Source: Cordia subcordata (Eukaryota; Streptophyta; Magnoliopsida; Boraginales; Cordiaceae). From it: 64,000 nucleotides of DNA. Under the pieces are notes generated by a model. It saw nothing but the letters and a program-made list of their open reading frames with translations, was not told the DNA's origin and ran no database searches. Location of the stretch: assembly GCA_028554755.1 (NCBI GenBank), contig JAPTOF010000015.1, positions 14,147,501 through 14,211,500 of the forward strand, written 5' to 3'. Each line of letters begins with the position of its first letter. The stretch's first letter is position 1. This document shows, one piece after another, positions 24,001 to 36,353 of the stretch. Position numbers and translations under genes: made by a program.

Positions 24001-27000
24001 AAATTGAACACCTTAAATGGGCTTGCCAGGATGTGTTACATGCAACTTCTATCATCACTTGGAAAATATAGATATTTTCTAAACTATATCTTTTTGAAAT
24101 ATTGTACGGTGGAGTTAATTTTACCTCATGACTTTGTCTCATGACACATTGCAAACCAAGCATGAAGTCTTATTTTTAGATTTGTGTACTTGACTGATAC
24201 ATCTGATATCCAAAGTCTTATTTTTAGATTTGTGTACTTGATTGATATGTCTGATATCCAAGGGATAGAAGCAACTATATCCTTACAATAAGCATGTGAT
24301 TATTCTGTGAATCTGCTCTAGGTTTAGTTAATAGCTTTGTAAGTTGCTATACCTTTAAATAGCTACTTTTATAATATCACTAGCTAATTGAGTGAAATTC
24401 ATTCCACTTCAAGCTATTTCTTATGCCTTTTTTTTTTTTTAACAAACCCCTCACCCCCATGGGTTTTGAACCAAGGACCTCACACCTAGGGGAAGTGGTC
24501 TCAACCACTTGAGCTATCCCCAACCCCTTGACTCTTGTAATTTACATATGAGGGTGAATTGAAACAATTGGGTATGTATCGTGATCTAGCCACTCTCAAT
24601 TAATGCAGGGACCTGCAGAAGAATAATCTATCTGGTCCTTTACCTGATTACCTTGGCAGCATGCTGCAACTACAAAACCTAAATCTCGCAGAAAATAAAT
24701 TCAATGGACATATACCAGCCACTTGGGGTCAACTTTCAAACCTCAAGAATGTGTAAGTGAGTTGATTACTGGCTTTCTTATATATATAGGCAACATTCAT
24801 TCTCATGCTCAACATTAGATCTCCAAATGTAGCATTCTGTTCTTACATTTGAGGTGCTTGTTGAAAGAAACCTATTTAGTGTTTTATTTATATCTCATGC
24901 TCGCCATGAACTTTGTATTAGGGTGATAAGAGGAAACCACCTAACTGGATCTATTCCTGATTCACTTGCAAATATCAGCAACCTAAAAAAAGTGTAAGGA
25001 ATTCCATTAATTTCTTTAAATGCATCATTCATGTTTTTCCAATTTAAATTTGTTGACATCTTAGTCATTATCTTTTTCCCTGCACACCCTTACATTGCTC
25101 GTATGTCATTCTGCAGGGATTTATCATCGAATAATTTGACAGGAAGAATTCCTCGCTCTTTATTTTTGATACCCACGTTCAAGTAAGTTCATGAATTTTG
25201 TTGAAATGTCACTCCAAGAAAAGGATTAGTCTTGAGATGTCTTTAAAAATCTTCAATGACATTACAAGTAAAACAACAATGTGAAACCATGAAGCATGTG
25301 CTTCAGAAGGCCACCCAGAGATAACATTTTGTTATGAAAACAAGATTAGTCAATCTAACCCTTTTTTAGCACCTATCAGTAAGTGGACAAGTCCAATGGT
25401 ATGGTTCATTTAAATAGATATGTATCCAGTGCGATCAAGTCAACCAAAACAAAATCACAAAATTTTCTCTGTGCATTTCTTTCTCTTCCCCTTTTGCCTA
25501 CCTATTGTTCATATTTGATCCTTTTCCTACTACGATAAGTCATGAATTTTTCCTTCTTACAAACTTGTAGTTGTATGCCTTTAGATAGGTTAGGTTTCTA
25601 TCTATGAAATTACTTGATTATAAGATGTTGATCCCCTGGTTGAATATCCTAAACATATGAAAGTTACACACACACACACACACATAATATTGATGGGAAG
25701 AGTGCAACTCCATCTGTTTGGAATGCCTCCATTAGCCCAAGCTTTCATGCAATTAATTAAAGAATGTTGTTCCTCATATTACACTCAGTTTCTTGGAGTT
25801 ATTATATCTTGTTTTAGGTCTCCATACTGGATTTCCTTCTTATCTTATACGTTGCATGCATCAGTTTCACAGGAACGGATCTAAATTGTGGCACTGGCTT
25901 CCACCAACCTTGTGTGTCAAGCTCTTCCATTCCAGGTTTAGTATTATAACTTTTTGCATTACCTTGCTTTAGCAACTTCTTTTTTCTCTTGAGAAAAAAG
26001 ATTATTTATCAAGGTAAACTAAGATAAAGATATTGCACAGTTCCTAGAAGAAGTTCAAAGCTTGAGATTGTGATTACTAGTGCGAGCTGTGGCGCATTTA
26101 TACTTCTCTTAATTGGAGCTCTTTTTCTTTACCTATCCCATCGACGTAAATTCAAGCATGATGTATTTGTTGATGTGGAAGGTATGTTTTGCTTTCTACA
26201 TTTATCCATTTCTACTTTGCTAGTACTTTGGTCCGTCAGGACTTTGGATTGCAATGTTAAATATGCTTGTTGAACATATGCATACCAACAAATAAAATAC
26301 TCCGACTAAGAATTATGTTTTAAGAAAAATACACCATCATTTTTAAGTAGACTAGTTATCTTTCTGGTTATGTCGTGGCAACACTTTATAGGTACCATCA
26401 GTTATAAGTACTGTGTTCCCCAACATCCTCCTTTCTCCCCTAGTGAATTTCAGAAGTGGAGATAGTTTCGACAGGCCAGCAGTTTCTGTTGAACTTGACA
26501 ACTTAATGCTTTATGCAAAACAATCAAATGGCAGTATAATACCTGTTTAGAGTAACTTGGCTGCATCTGGAAAAGAAGCTAACAAAACATTAAGGGCCAG
26601 TTTTGCTTGGATTCTTTAAACTGTTTCTATTAACTAAATGGTAAGTTATAAGATTAAGAAATATGTGAAGACGCTTTTCAGACAAAATTTTATTAATAAT
26701 TGCAGAATATGTAGTTGATCAATTAACTTCTACTTTTTAAACTTAAGAATCAATTCTCCGAATTTAGTCATCTAAAACAATCCAAATTGAACAAACTCTA
26801 GTTTTTCTGAATCAAAAATCTTTGATTCCTCTCTTTCTTGATTCATTGAAGTCAATATACCATCTTCCTTTTGAACAAAGATCTGCTTTCCTCTCATCAT
26901 CTCATCTCCATAGGAAGTAACTCATACAGCAGCAACAAACAGGCTCCTTAATCATTTGTTCCTAGCTATATTTATATGATAAAAGAGAAAGGGATCATGA

Positions 27001-30000
27001 TTTAATGAACTACCAGAACAGGTAAATATGTCAAACAAGCTGGATGATTTTAATTTAATGAAGTACAAAAAGTAAATATATTTGACAAAAGGCTGCTTTT
27101 ACTCTTAAATTGTTTGGCATTGTCTCTACATATCTAATATCTGAATTTGAATATTGAGAGGAGATATCTAGATTATGATAGACAAACAGTCATGGAAAGA
27201 GTGTAGATACAACTGACTGGTAAAAAATGTTTATGAAGGTTGATCATCAGGAATAGAGACAATGCAATATCTTAACTCCCCACAAACACTTTTGTAAGAC
27301 ATACAGGCAGAAGGAAGTTTTCTGATGTCCACTTTATCATTGAAGTGGAAGAATGACATGCATTGAAATAGCTTATTTTACACGAAGAATGTAGAAAATC
27401 ATCCCAAGGCTTCCTTGTGATGTCACATATTACATGCAGAAAGGTAGGTCGGGTTTAAGTTAGTAAAATCCAGGACATTAAGAGCAACCACAAATATCTG
27501 CATTGAAACCTACTAACAGAAGGTAATTTTTCCCATGGTTTGACGTATTTGGCCTATGTATGCTTTCAGAGTCTTGCGAGTTTGACCAAATTGATGAAAC
27601 TTTTTTATGTAAATGACATGCTTTACTCCCTCAATACTCCCTCAAGCAACTAGAATTATGCAATTATGTTCTGGCAAATATTGTTCATATGTTTTTATGC
27701 TGCATATAAGGAGCAGATGTATATATGTGATTGCGTATTCACATGTGTGTGGAATATAAATACACATAGAATCGCATACAAGGATGCTGGATTCTCATTT
27801 TACTGACTTCAATCTTTCTCAAGAGGAGGATTCTATGGCTTTGCTAAATATATCAATTTAATAGAATACTAGCCTGTTTCTGTAATTAAAAGAAGTCTGT
27901 CTGATGTAACTTGATTTTGGATCTCATTATGATTAGTGCACTTAATTGTTTTTCATTTTAGGAGAAGATGAATCAAAAATATCTTTTGGGCAACTCAAAA
28001 GGTTTTCCTGGCGTGAGATTCAGCTTGCTACAGATAATTTTAGTGAAAGCAACATTATAGGACAAGGAGGCTTCGGAAAAGTCTATAAAGGTGTCCTTTC
28101 AGACAACACTAAGGTTGCTGTGAAACGCCTTACAGATTATCATAGTCCTGGTGGAGAGGCTGCCTTTTTGCGAGAAGTTAATTTGATAAGTGTTGCTGTT
28201 CACAAGAATTTGCTTCGGTTGATTGGATTCTGTACAACCTCATCTGAGAGAATACTTGTCTACCCATTTATGCAAAACCTTAGTGTTGCTTATCGCTTAA
28301 GAGGTACTTGTTTTCCCTGCTCAAAATAGCCTACATATAGGAAAGATTTAGCAACAAGACTAGGTTATGCTTGTTACATGCATTGTGCACTATAATACAT
28401 GCTATTGTAGATAATAGAACAAAAACAAGTAATAATAAAATCAACTTCCACTATATCTTGGAGTTTCATTTAAGAATGTATACATGAGGTCAATCTTCTC
28501 ATTACCTTATTTCTTGCCTGAAAGCTTCAGATAAGTTAGCATGACTATGAAGATGTTAGTGCGAAGGATAGATTTTCTTTCGAACATTAATAGTAGATTA
28601 TGAGAAAGCTGTATTCTCTTGTGCTAGTTTACAGGGCAAAGGGCATTTGATGGTGCATCTATTAACCAACTAGGCATAATATTGCAACATTTGTTGCAAT
28701 TGAAATTTCCTTCTGATCTCCAATCTCTAGTAAAATGATTTCCCTTGGCTCACAGAAATCATCTTAGTTGAACAACCTAGTAGAGTGTGGTGACTTCTCA
28801 AGCAATTCTTGCTAATCATATTGTTATGATTTGTTGGGGAACAGAAGTTTGCCAAAAAATATCAACCAAGAATTGCGAACTGCACATTTATATCTTCAAA
28901 ATTACTTTAGGAATAAATACCTGTGTCACTTAATGTAAGAAGGTTAATATAAATGAACTTTTAGTATCTATATATTCTGATGTACAATGGACCTCTCTCA
29001 GACCAAGTGAACAGATTTCACTTTGAGCATGAGCCGAATTACTAATGAGGAATAATCAATTAGAGGGTGAATAGACATCATTTGGATGATAATAATGCCC
29101 GAATGAGCTATGCCATTAGCAACGTCATAGTTTCTCATTTCTACTTCTCTAAATCTTTTCTTGATATTCTTTCTATAGCTGATGACCTAGCATATTTGAA
29201 ACAAAGCTGAAGATGGTAATCTATTTTCCAGATCATTATTTGAGTTTAAGTAAAATAAACAGAAATTATTTTTCTTGGATTTTTCAGATTTAAAACCTGG
29301 AGAGAGAGGCCTTGATTGGCCCACAAGGAAAAATATAGCTTTTGGTGCAGCTCATGGCCTGGAGTACCTTCATGATCACTGCAGTCCAAAGATAATACAT
29401 CGAGATTTAAAGGCTGCCAATATCCTGCTTGATGATAAATTTGAGGCTGTTCTTGGAGACTTTGGGTTGGCAAAACTAGTGGACACACAACTGACCCATA
29501 TTACTACTCGAGTTCGTGGAACAATGGGACACATTGCTCCAGAATATTTGTCTACTGGAAAATCTTCAGAAAAGACAGACGTTTTTGGATATGGTATAAC
29601 TCTTCTGGAACTAGTAACTGGTCAGCGGGCAATAGATTTCTCTAGGCTTGAAGAGGAGGAGGATGTTCTACTGTTGGACCATGTAAGTTTGTCTCTGTTC
29701 CTATGTTATATATATGCTTATTGTGTTCATTTTTGTTTTTCTTTTTTCCATTTCATGCATCTCATCCTATTCTGGTTTTTCTTTCCTCCCTGTTAAACTT
29801 TTGAGGACTGGGTTCACAATAAATTTTAAATACTGAAAGAGAAAGTAAGTTCCTTCTGCTATTAATTTTATTGTCTTTGAGTCATAGCCACCATCTGAAT
29901 GAAATTTGTTGTTTGGATGTGGACTCCCATATCATCAATAGTTGTCTTGTTTCTAGATTGTTGGATGTATAAAAGATCTATTTACCTTGGATTATTTTTA

Positions 30001-31513
30001 TAGAAATTTGTTCTTTAAGTAAAGGAAGCACTCTCATGAATATTTATAGGAGGCTTGTGGTAGCTCCTTCAAGATCTTCTGACTAAAGGTCTTTGTTGTA
30101 TTATATTGACCACTTAAAGTTGGATATGGGGAGAGTTTAAAATGGATAGAAAGTTAAAACTCACCAATCAAGAATTTGGAGTTTCAAGCATTACTATCCT
30201 AGAAGATTAATTTTGGCATATTTTGAACTTTATTGTTGTCCTCCTTGCTTTGTATTTCTAGTCCAGATAGACTTCAAAAATCTGATCCAGTATGATAAGC
30301 CAAATAAAAATTGTTTCAGCAGGAACTGTGGATCTATTCCTTGCAAGGTAAATGTTAGTAAAAAGGCTTTACAGTACATCACTTTCTTCTCCAGAAGACA
30401 TCATAGGAGAATTGTCAGTTCCTTCATAGGCAGTGATACCATGTGGGTTACCCTAGTAGGCTTACACAATTTCACCTCTTGGCCTCACAACATTGCAAAC
30501 TAGAGATATCCATCCCATTATATATCTCTGAGAAACTGGTAGTGCACTTTACCATTTACCAGGAGTTCTTGCACTCGATTTTGACCACATCTTTGACCAA
30601 AACGTGATATCCTGCCTGCTGTATCAACATCCTTGGCATATGGTTCCCCGTCAAAAGATACTCCACATTTAGTCCAAGAGATTTGTAGAAATATTTGTAT
30701 AGTAGTAGCTCAAACATCACTGACAAACCTACACCTTAAGCTTGAAACATTTAAGCCTTACATCCTAACTGTTCATCATCAGTTTTCTTTCTGATGTGCT
30801 AGTGACATAATTAGAAGATCAACCCTCCAAATAGATATTTTCTCAAGAACAGAACTTGATAAATCACAGTAAAAGAGAAAATTTTTTTGTTATTTCGTCT
30901 AGAAGAAGATGGAGCCCAAGTTTAAGGAGGGTCTACAGAAAGTTTAGAAAGGTAAACAAATAAATGTAGAGGGATTTCATGTCCTTGCTGCAGAACCATC
31001 CTTTTACCAAACCTCATATATGTAATGTGAAGTCTTCCTTGTCCATTGGCGTGGGGAATCAGTCTTAACATTTACCAAGTTGAAACCCAATCCTTGTATG
31101 AATAATCACCCTATTTTAGGGAGTATATGTTATTCTTTGAGTAATGTCCAACTATAGTTGAAATGACTTTGTTCATGACTTAAATTTCTATCTGGATCCA
31201 GATCAAGAAACTCTTGAGGGAAAAGAGGCTTGAGGACATTGTGGATAGAAATTTGAAAAACTATGATCCCAAAGAAGTTGAAACAATTTTGCAAGTCGCG
31301 TTGCTTTGTGCCCAAAGCTCACCTGAAGAACGTCCAAGGATGGCAGAAGTTGCAAGCATGCTGAAAGGCGTAGGTTTGGCAGAGAGATGGGCAGAGTGGG
31401 AACAACTAGAAGAACTAAGAAATCAAGAATTCTCCCTCATGTCCCACCAGTTCGTTTGGGCTGAAGATTCTACACTAGACCAAGAAGCTATACAGTTGTC
31501 ACAAGCAAGATAG
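17362..31513 (+). CDS. LRR-II (SERK-like) receptor kinase, At5g63710 type
   Basis: A plasma-membrane receptor-like Ser/Thr kinase or co-receptor. Exons: (17362-17374 candidate) 21047/21106-21217, 23485-23617, 23787-23858, 24609-24752, 24922-24993, 25117-25182, 25865-25935, 26041-26181, 27962-28303, 29288-29682, 31202-31513. All junctions are GT-AG and in phase. From the ATG at 21106 the protein has 619 aa; with the micro-exon, 643. In 619-aa numbering it shows a signal-peptide-like core (INFLVLLML), an N-cap Cys pair ([11 protein letters not shown]), five LRRs on 72/144/72/66-nt exons, a TM helix (about 233-255), a Gly loop GQGGFGKV (304-311), Lys325, HRD 422-424 and DFG 442-444. It is an RD kinase with all catalytic residues, and the C-tail keeps the family's AEVASMLKG. 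Match to At5g63710 is from memory and very close in the kinase. The function of that gene is not well defined. Introns hold several TE remnants. Confidence 0.95.
17690..17850. repeat. Imperfect direct duplication in the first RLK intron
   Basis: GATTTGAACTCGAGATTC near 17724 recurs as GACTTGAAGTCGAGATTC near 17780, with similar following bases (TTAAAGTCTTAAATA against ATAAGGCTTAAATA). On the minus strand this contains a box B-like GAGTTCAAATC, so a damaged SINE is possible, but no tail or clear box A was found. Confidence 0.35.
18058..18095. repeat. (AT)n microsatellite in RLK intron
   Basis: About 19 AT units run without interruption, the longest AT tract in the window. Confidence 0.95.
18273..18504. 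mobile_element. MITE-like foldback element in RLK intron
   Basis: The left end GGCTCTTTTTGATTGACTTT and the right end (complement GGGCCTGTTTGGATTGGCTTT) form imperfect inverted repeats, with TA on both outer sides. The interior carries AGCTTTT and GAAGTTGAAATTTC arms. Related copies lie at 42918-43137 and 55455-55686. Confidence 0.6.
21730..22420 (-). mobile_element. RTE-type LINE remnant in RLK intron
   Basis: Read on the minus strand, about 22420-22270 resembles the RT start of RTE elements ([20 protein letters not shown], compare the family's GPDxIPIEVWK). About 21860-21760 encodes [17 protein letters not shown], matching the RTE C-terminal KMRENRLRWFGHV motif. Most of the RT between them is lost and frames are broken. 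It is a fossil fragment lying antisense to the host gene. Confidence 0.55.
24165..24260. repeat. 48-bp tandem duplication in RLK intron
   Basis: The unit beginning AAGTCTTATTTTTAGATTTG at 24165 repeats at 24213 with only a few changes. Confidence 0.9.
24428..24527 (-). mobile_element. tRNA-derived SINE (inverted) in RLK intron
   Basis: On the minus strand it reads GGGGTTGGGGATAGCTCAAG, with box A TAGCTCAAGTGG, box B GGTTCAAAACC, and an A tail (T tract at 24428-24440 on the plus strand). Box A and box B are close to tRNA consensus, so this is one of the better preserved SINEs here. It lies 81 bp upstream of the exon at 24609. Confidence 0.8.
25666..25684. repeat. (CA)n microsatellite in RLK intron
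   Basis: Nine CA units. Confidence 0.9.
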
Positions 31514-33354
31514 AGCTTTTTCACAGAATGAAATCTGCATACTGTTCGGCCAAAGGTAATATTGCTAACCATGATGAGACGTATACAATATCTCTTAGTA
31601 CGAAATCTGAAGAATGGAATTTGAATTTGAATTTTGCAGTGGAAGATGCTAGTTCTAGACTCCTGGATTATGCCAATACTAGGCTGTAGATAGTAATGTC
31701 TGTTACATTAACCAAGTGTGACCAAATCTGTGATGAAGCTGCTTTTGACTCTAGAATATTTGACTTGTACAATGTACAGTAATATGAGAAAAGTATGTTA
31801 TGTTGAACTTCTGTCTCAACTGTCAGTAGTAATTACTTTTTGACAGATATCACAGTTTGTTTTAGGTTGCAAAATCATAAAATTATTCAAATCTATGAAA
31901 GGCTTGGAAAAGCTCAAAAAGGAAAAGGAATCCTCTGATATGCACTCCATGTAGAGACTTTTCCTGAATATTAGCAATTGTGAACATGCAAATACATTGT
32001 GGACTGCATAGGAATGGGAGAGTTTGCTACTGCAATTTATTTACGAAATTGCTATGTGATTTAACTTTTCATCAGTTGCATCAAATCTTTTTTTTCTTTT
32101 TTTTTTTCCTTTTTTCTTTGGTCCGACCTCTACAATTCATTACTAACAAACTTTAGGAGATATTGTTGATAAGGTGTTGACTACAATCAATGTGGAGAAG
32201 AGCATATCACTTTTTTGTTCTCCACAAGACTTGGCAGAGCCTACTAAGGAACATATCAGCTACAGTCCTCACATATGCTAGGCTTGTTATGAAGCAGTTA
32301 AATTTTGGATGGGAATGAACATCGGGATTAAAGATGTCTCATTTATTTATTTAAAGGATTAAATGGAACATCTTGAAAAATAAAAAATTACTTGGACGTA
32401 CAAAGCTTATTACTAAAGAGTTAAATTTTGGATCAAAATGAATGCGTGATTAAAGGTGCTTCATCTATGTAATTTAAAGCATCAAAAGGATCATCTTTAA
32501 AAGTAAAAGATTAAATTATTCCTCATGTTGTAATCTAAAAAAGGTGTCCCAAGTATTTAACCTATTAGTTTGGCATTTGGGAGGGTGCAGACATGGTCTG
32601 GACATAAGCAAGACTGACCACGATATAGAGAGTGATAGTAGATAGATAAAAATTCTGCTAATAATATCAAGCAAGAAAATGGTAGGCAAAAGCCTTGGCT
32701 AGCACCAAATAACCTAGTGGTCTAGTGGTATCTTTCTCACTTTTAATGTAAGTAGTCTTGGCATCAATTCCCATTAGTTGCATATAATTAGCCTTTCACC
32801 TCTCTTGAAAAGAGAAAAAAGGCCTTGGCTAGCAGTGATCCTTAACAAACACAAATATACACGAATATAAAATCATGGTAAACCAATGCGTTTTTAATTG
32901 TATTTTACGTGTCGTTTCAAATGAAAATTAATAATGATAAACAAGTGTGTTCATTCGAGTAATAATAATGATAAACAAATGTGTTCATTCGAGCATAAAA
33001 TCAAATCCTAGGGACATCAAAAACACAAGCATGAGATTGATAGAATAGTGTTTTTCCATAATGATCGCATTTTTTTTAGGTACAAATGATATTTTCTCTT
33101 TCTCGAACGATAACTCAAATCCCAGGAACAAAACATACAAGTTGAATAAGCTTTAATGGGATGGTTCCACAATTGATCACATTTTGTAGCTACAGATGAT
33201 TGTTGTCTCTCTCTTAAGGTTGTGAACACTACAAAAATTACTGATGCGGGTGAAGAAATTTAGTAATGGAAAAAAGAAAAATTATTCCTAATTTAGTGAC
33301 CAAAAAGTAGTAGTTGCTAAATTTGTCACCACCAAGGTAGAAATTAACTTCGAG
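31514..33354. other. Receptor kinase 3' flank and intergenic DNA
   Basis: No further gene is seen. The first few hundred bases should be the receptor kinase 3' UTR. A T-rich tract lies near 32086-32118 and a SINE at 32705-32821. CACTACAAAAATTA at 33227-33240 looks like one CACTA terminus, but no partner end was found. Confidence 0.6.
32692..32834 (+). mobile_element. tRNA-derived SINE with 13-bp target duplication
   Basis: GCCTTGGCTAGCA occurs at 32692-32704 and again, identical, at 32822-32834. Between them (32705-32821, 117 bp) lie box A-like TGGTCTAGTGG, box B-like GGCATCAATTCCC and an A-rich end (GAGAAAAAAG). The perfect 13-bp duplication shows a retroposition event. Confidence 0.85.
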
Positions 33355-34990
33355 ACCCCTATGTCGATGCTATTTCTGACTATTTTGTTTTTATTAAAAA
33401 ATTCTCTTATGGTGATTTTACTATATGTTTATTATATGTTGATAATTTACTGGTCATTGGCAAAAATTCTAAAAGAATTAATAGGTTGAAGGAAGACTTG
33501 GACCCAGCAACACAAATCCTTGATATAAGAATCTTTCAAGACAAATTTCAAGAAGTTATTTATGTAAGAGGAGAAATATATAGAGAAAGTGCTTCAAATA
33601 TTCAAGGGTTAATTGTATGGGACCCCTGTGGTTTGTTATAAGTATACGTTTATCCCCTGTGATTTAAAAATTAACTAGTTATCTCCTGTGCTTTCCAAAA
33701 GTGAAGCACATTACCCTCTTCTGTCACTTTTTCCGTTAAATTTAACCAAGTGTGTGTTACACGCGCCAGACCTGCGATTTTGTTTAGTTTTTTTTATGTT
33801 AAACTTGATTTTGGTTAAAAAAAAAAAAAATACCCTTCCTATGTTGTTTTGGAAAAACATTTGTAAGAGAAAAGACTTTAACCCTTAGCCATAGTTTAAA
33901 ATATGTAAATTTTAACCAATTATACTACAAACATATTTATATTTTATTTCGTTGCTACAAGTAAATATTTTTTTCATCTGAAAATAAAAAATAAGAAAAG
34001 AAATAACCTTCACTGTCATCATAATTGCACAACCACCTTCTCATTAATTAAATTAATTATTTAATTAATTTTAATTTTTAATTATTGATTAATTAATTAA
34101 TTAATTATTAAATTATTAATAATAAATTATTTAATTATTAATTAATTAACTAATTATTAATTACTCTATATTTCCAATTAAATAGGGTAAATAGTATTGT
34201 ACTCCCTTATGGTTTGTCATAAGTGTGCCGTACCCCCTTGTAGTTTAATAGATGAATCATTAGCCCCTGGGTTTGAACGGTAAATTAGTCTTTTTGCATT
34301 TTTTTTAGCCAAAACTAACGTCGTTAGAAAAATAGGCTTGTGTGCTTCACTTTTTAAAAATATAGGGGGTAACTAGCTAATTTTTAAATCATAAAGGGTA
34401 AACGCACACTTATGACAAAACACAAAAAAATTCTGTTCAATTTACCCAATATTCAATATGGATAAAGCTAAAGTGGTAAGTTCTTTTTTTGCTATTCACT
34501 TTAAGTTAACTACTCAATAGAGTCCTGTTATACACGAAGAAAAAGAGAAACGCGAAAGTTCCATATTCTTTAGTGGGGGAAGTTTGATGTACCCAATGGT
34601 ACACACACAGCCACACATATTTCATTCAGTTGGTATAGTGAGCTGATTTCTCTCAAATCTGAGAAAAGAATATCGAATGCACTAAAGTGAATTATGAGAT
34701 ATCTTCAAAGCACATCTAAATTGACACTTTCTTTTGGATGTGAGAAGCCCATGCTTGCTGGTTTCACAGATGCAAACATGACTGGAGATATTGATACTCA
34801 TAAATCTACTTCAAGTTATTTGATTACCTTTGTAAGGGATAGCTTGGCACGACAATTACGACTAACCAAAAGTGTATTACGCTTTCCACCAGTAAAGCAT
34901 AATTTATCATAGTTACTGAAGTATTGGAAAGAGTTGTTATGATTGAAAATGTTCCTACAAGAACTTAGCTTTGAACAAGAGAATTATATC
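33355..34990 (+). pseudogene. Decayed copia RT/RNase H fragment split by a foldback element
   Basis: The left part (33355-33605) still encodes LLYVDNLLVIGKNSKRI, the copia catalytic box with YVDD changed to YVDN. After the insertion at 33606-34447, homology resumes as DKAKVVSSFFAIHFKL (near 34460), then RNase H motifs near 34694-34990 (MRYLQSTSKL, AGFTDANMTGD, FLQEL). Many stops and gaps are present. It is from a different copia lineage than copies A and B. Boundaries are approximate and no LTR was recognised. Confidence 0.75.
33606..34447. mobile_element. Mutator-type foldback MITE with 9-bp target duplication
   Basis: AATATTCAA is present at 33597-33605 and again at 34448-34456. A 9-bp duplication is the hallmark of Mutator-like elements. 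The ends (GGGTTAATTG at the left, CAATTTACCC at the right) begin inverted repeats of roughly 110 bp: both arms contain GTTATAAG/GTCATAAGTGTGCG, ATTTAAAAATTA and AAAGTGAAGCAC. The centre is AT-rich with TTAATTAA runs. A third arm-like copy lies at about 34183-34290 in the left orientation. No transposase gene is present. Confidence 0.85.
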
Positions 34991-36353
34991 TTGTATTGTG
35001 CCCGGATTACCTTTGGAACAATAGTCGACGCTAAGCTTCCAATGATCATTGATCTCTCGTAATAAAAGAATACATTTTTGCTTAACATCTAAATATATAT
35101 CTAGAATGGGGACCCCACATCAACCCCGCATGAAAAAGCCACAAGAGAGTGACCCCGAAGTCTAATATTTGGTAGCATTTTTGTTGGTGGTCTCGTGGGA
35201 GCACCACTATGGCTCAAGCCTGCAGCCCATGCAAATAAAATTCCTTCGTTCCGTCAACTCTGTTGTTTTTTTCTTTTCTTTTTTCCACTTTTATTTTTTT
35301 ATTTCTTTTTTCTTCTCCTAAAGAAATTTTGTTGGAAACAATAACTTCTTACCCTGAATTCTTTTTATTTTTTATTTTATTTATATTTTTTTCTTCAAGG
35401 CTAGTTTGGGATGGAGGGTGGAAAGGTTGTTTAAGGGAGGCTAGAGATGAACATAAGTTGGTTAAATCGATTTTTCCAATCAAAACCAATTGAAATTTCA
35501 AATTGATCTGGTTATTTTAAATGGTTAAATATCAATTTGTTAAATAATAACAATAATAATAATATCAACTTATTAGTTTCAAATAAAAACCAACTAGTTT
35601 GGTTTGATTTGAAATAAATCTATAAACCAAACCAAACCAAACTTTACTCCTCTCTAATTCTACATGCATATTAGCTAGACTTGTACAGATTATATCTAGC
35701 ACTAAGTTTATGTGTATATTAATTAAACTTTATATAAATGATAAATAAAAATTGACTAATGGATTTATGCTCTTTTTCTTGAAACTATTAGGTAAATTTT
35801 TATTTTCTTTGCTTTTCTTATTTTTTTGATAAATTTAATTCTTTTTTTAAATAAAAACTGAAACCAAACGAAACCAAACCGACTTTAGAGGCATTGGTTT
35901 GGTTTGATTTGATTATTTTATATGACTGAGGACCATTTAGTTAATTTCTAAGGAAAACTAACTAATTTAGTTTGGATTAAAATAAGTTCAAAACCAAACC
36001 AAACCATACTCACCCTAAGTGGGAGACAATGACAACCCGGGAAAAATAACTTTCAGAAACTCCATCTCCACTTCATCACCAAAAGCATGGCTTTATTACT
36101 CAGCTACATCTTTCAAATATTCATCAATGGGCAAAACTTTATACAGCAGTGTCAATACTGCAATGACAAATCTCTAAGATAGGAAGAGGAAGTAGCAAAA
36201 GTAACAAAGAAATATAGGTCAGAAAGATCATCATGTTACATCTTCACCAACAGCATCTGTTGCAGAAAATCTGTCATGCCTATGCTAGTATATTGATCAG
36301 AACTCGGATGTTTTTTATACAGTAAAAGAGTGCCTCCAATGAGAAATATCGCC
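34991..36353. other. Intergenic DNA between RLK/copia remnant and SFT2
   Basis: No gene is seen. A poly-T-rich stretch lies at 35260-35400. About 35443-36020 holds a GGTTTGGTTTG/AACCAAACC foldback-like repeat. Confidence 0.6.
35443..36020. repeat. AACCAAACC-rich foldback repeat
   Basis: Alternating tracts of AAACCAAACCAAAC and GGTTTGGTTTGATTTG face each other (for example 35597-35642, 35862-35915 and 35991-36006). The outer ends (GATGAACATAAGTTGG and the complement GGGTGAGTATGGTTTGG) are only loosely related. It resembles a common plant MITE type; no target duplication was resolved. Confidence 0.45.

Noticed and set aside
24428..24527. Functional tRNA gene
   Set aside because: It has A and B boxes but no cloverleaf acceptor pairing, and it has a poly-A tail, so it is a SINE.
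33227..33240. CACTA transposon terminus (CACTACAAAAATTA)
   Set aside because: A single short match; no partner inverted end or 3-bp duplication was located nearby.
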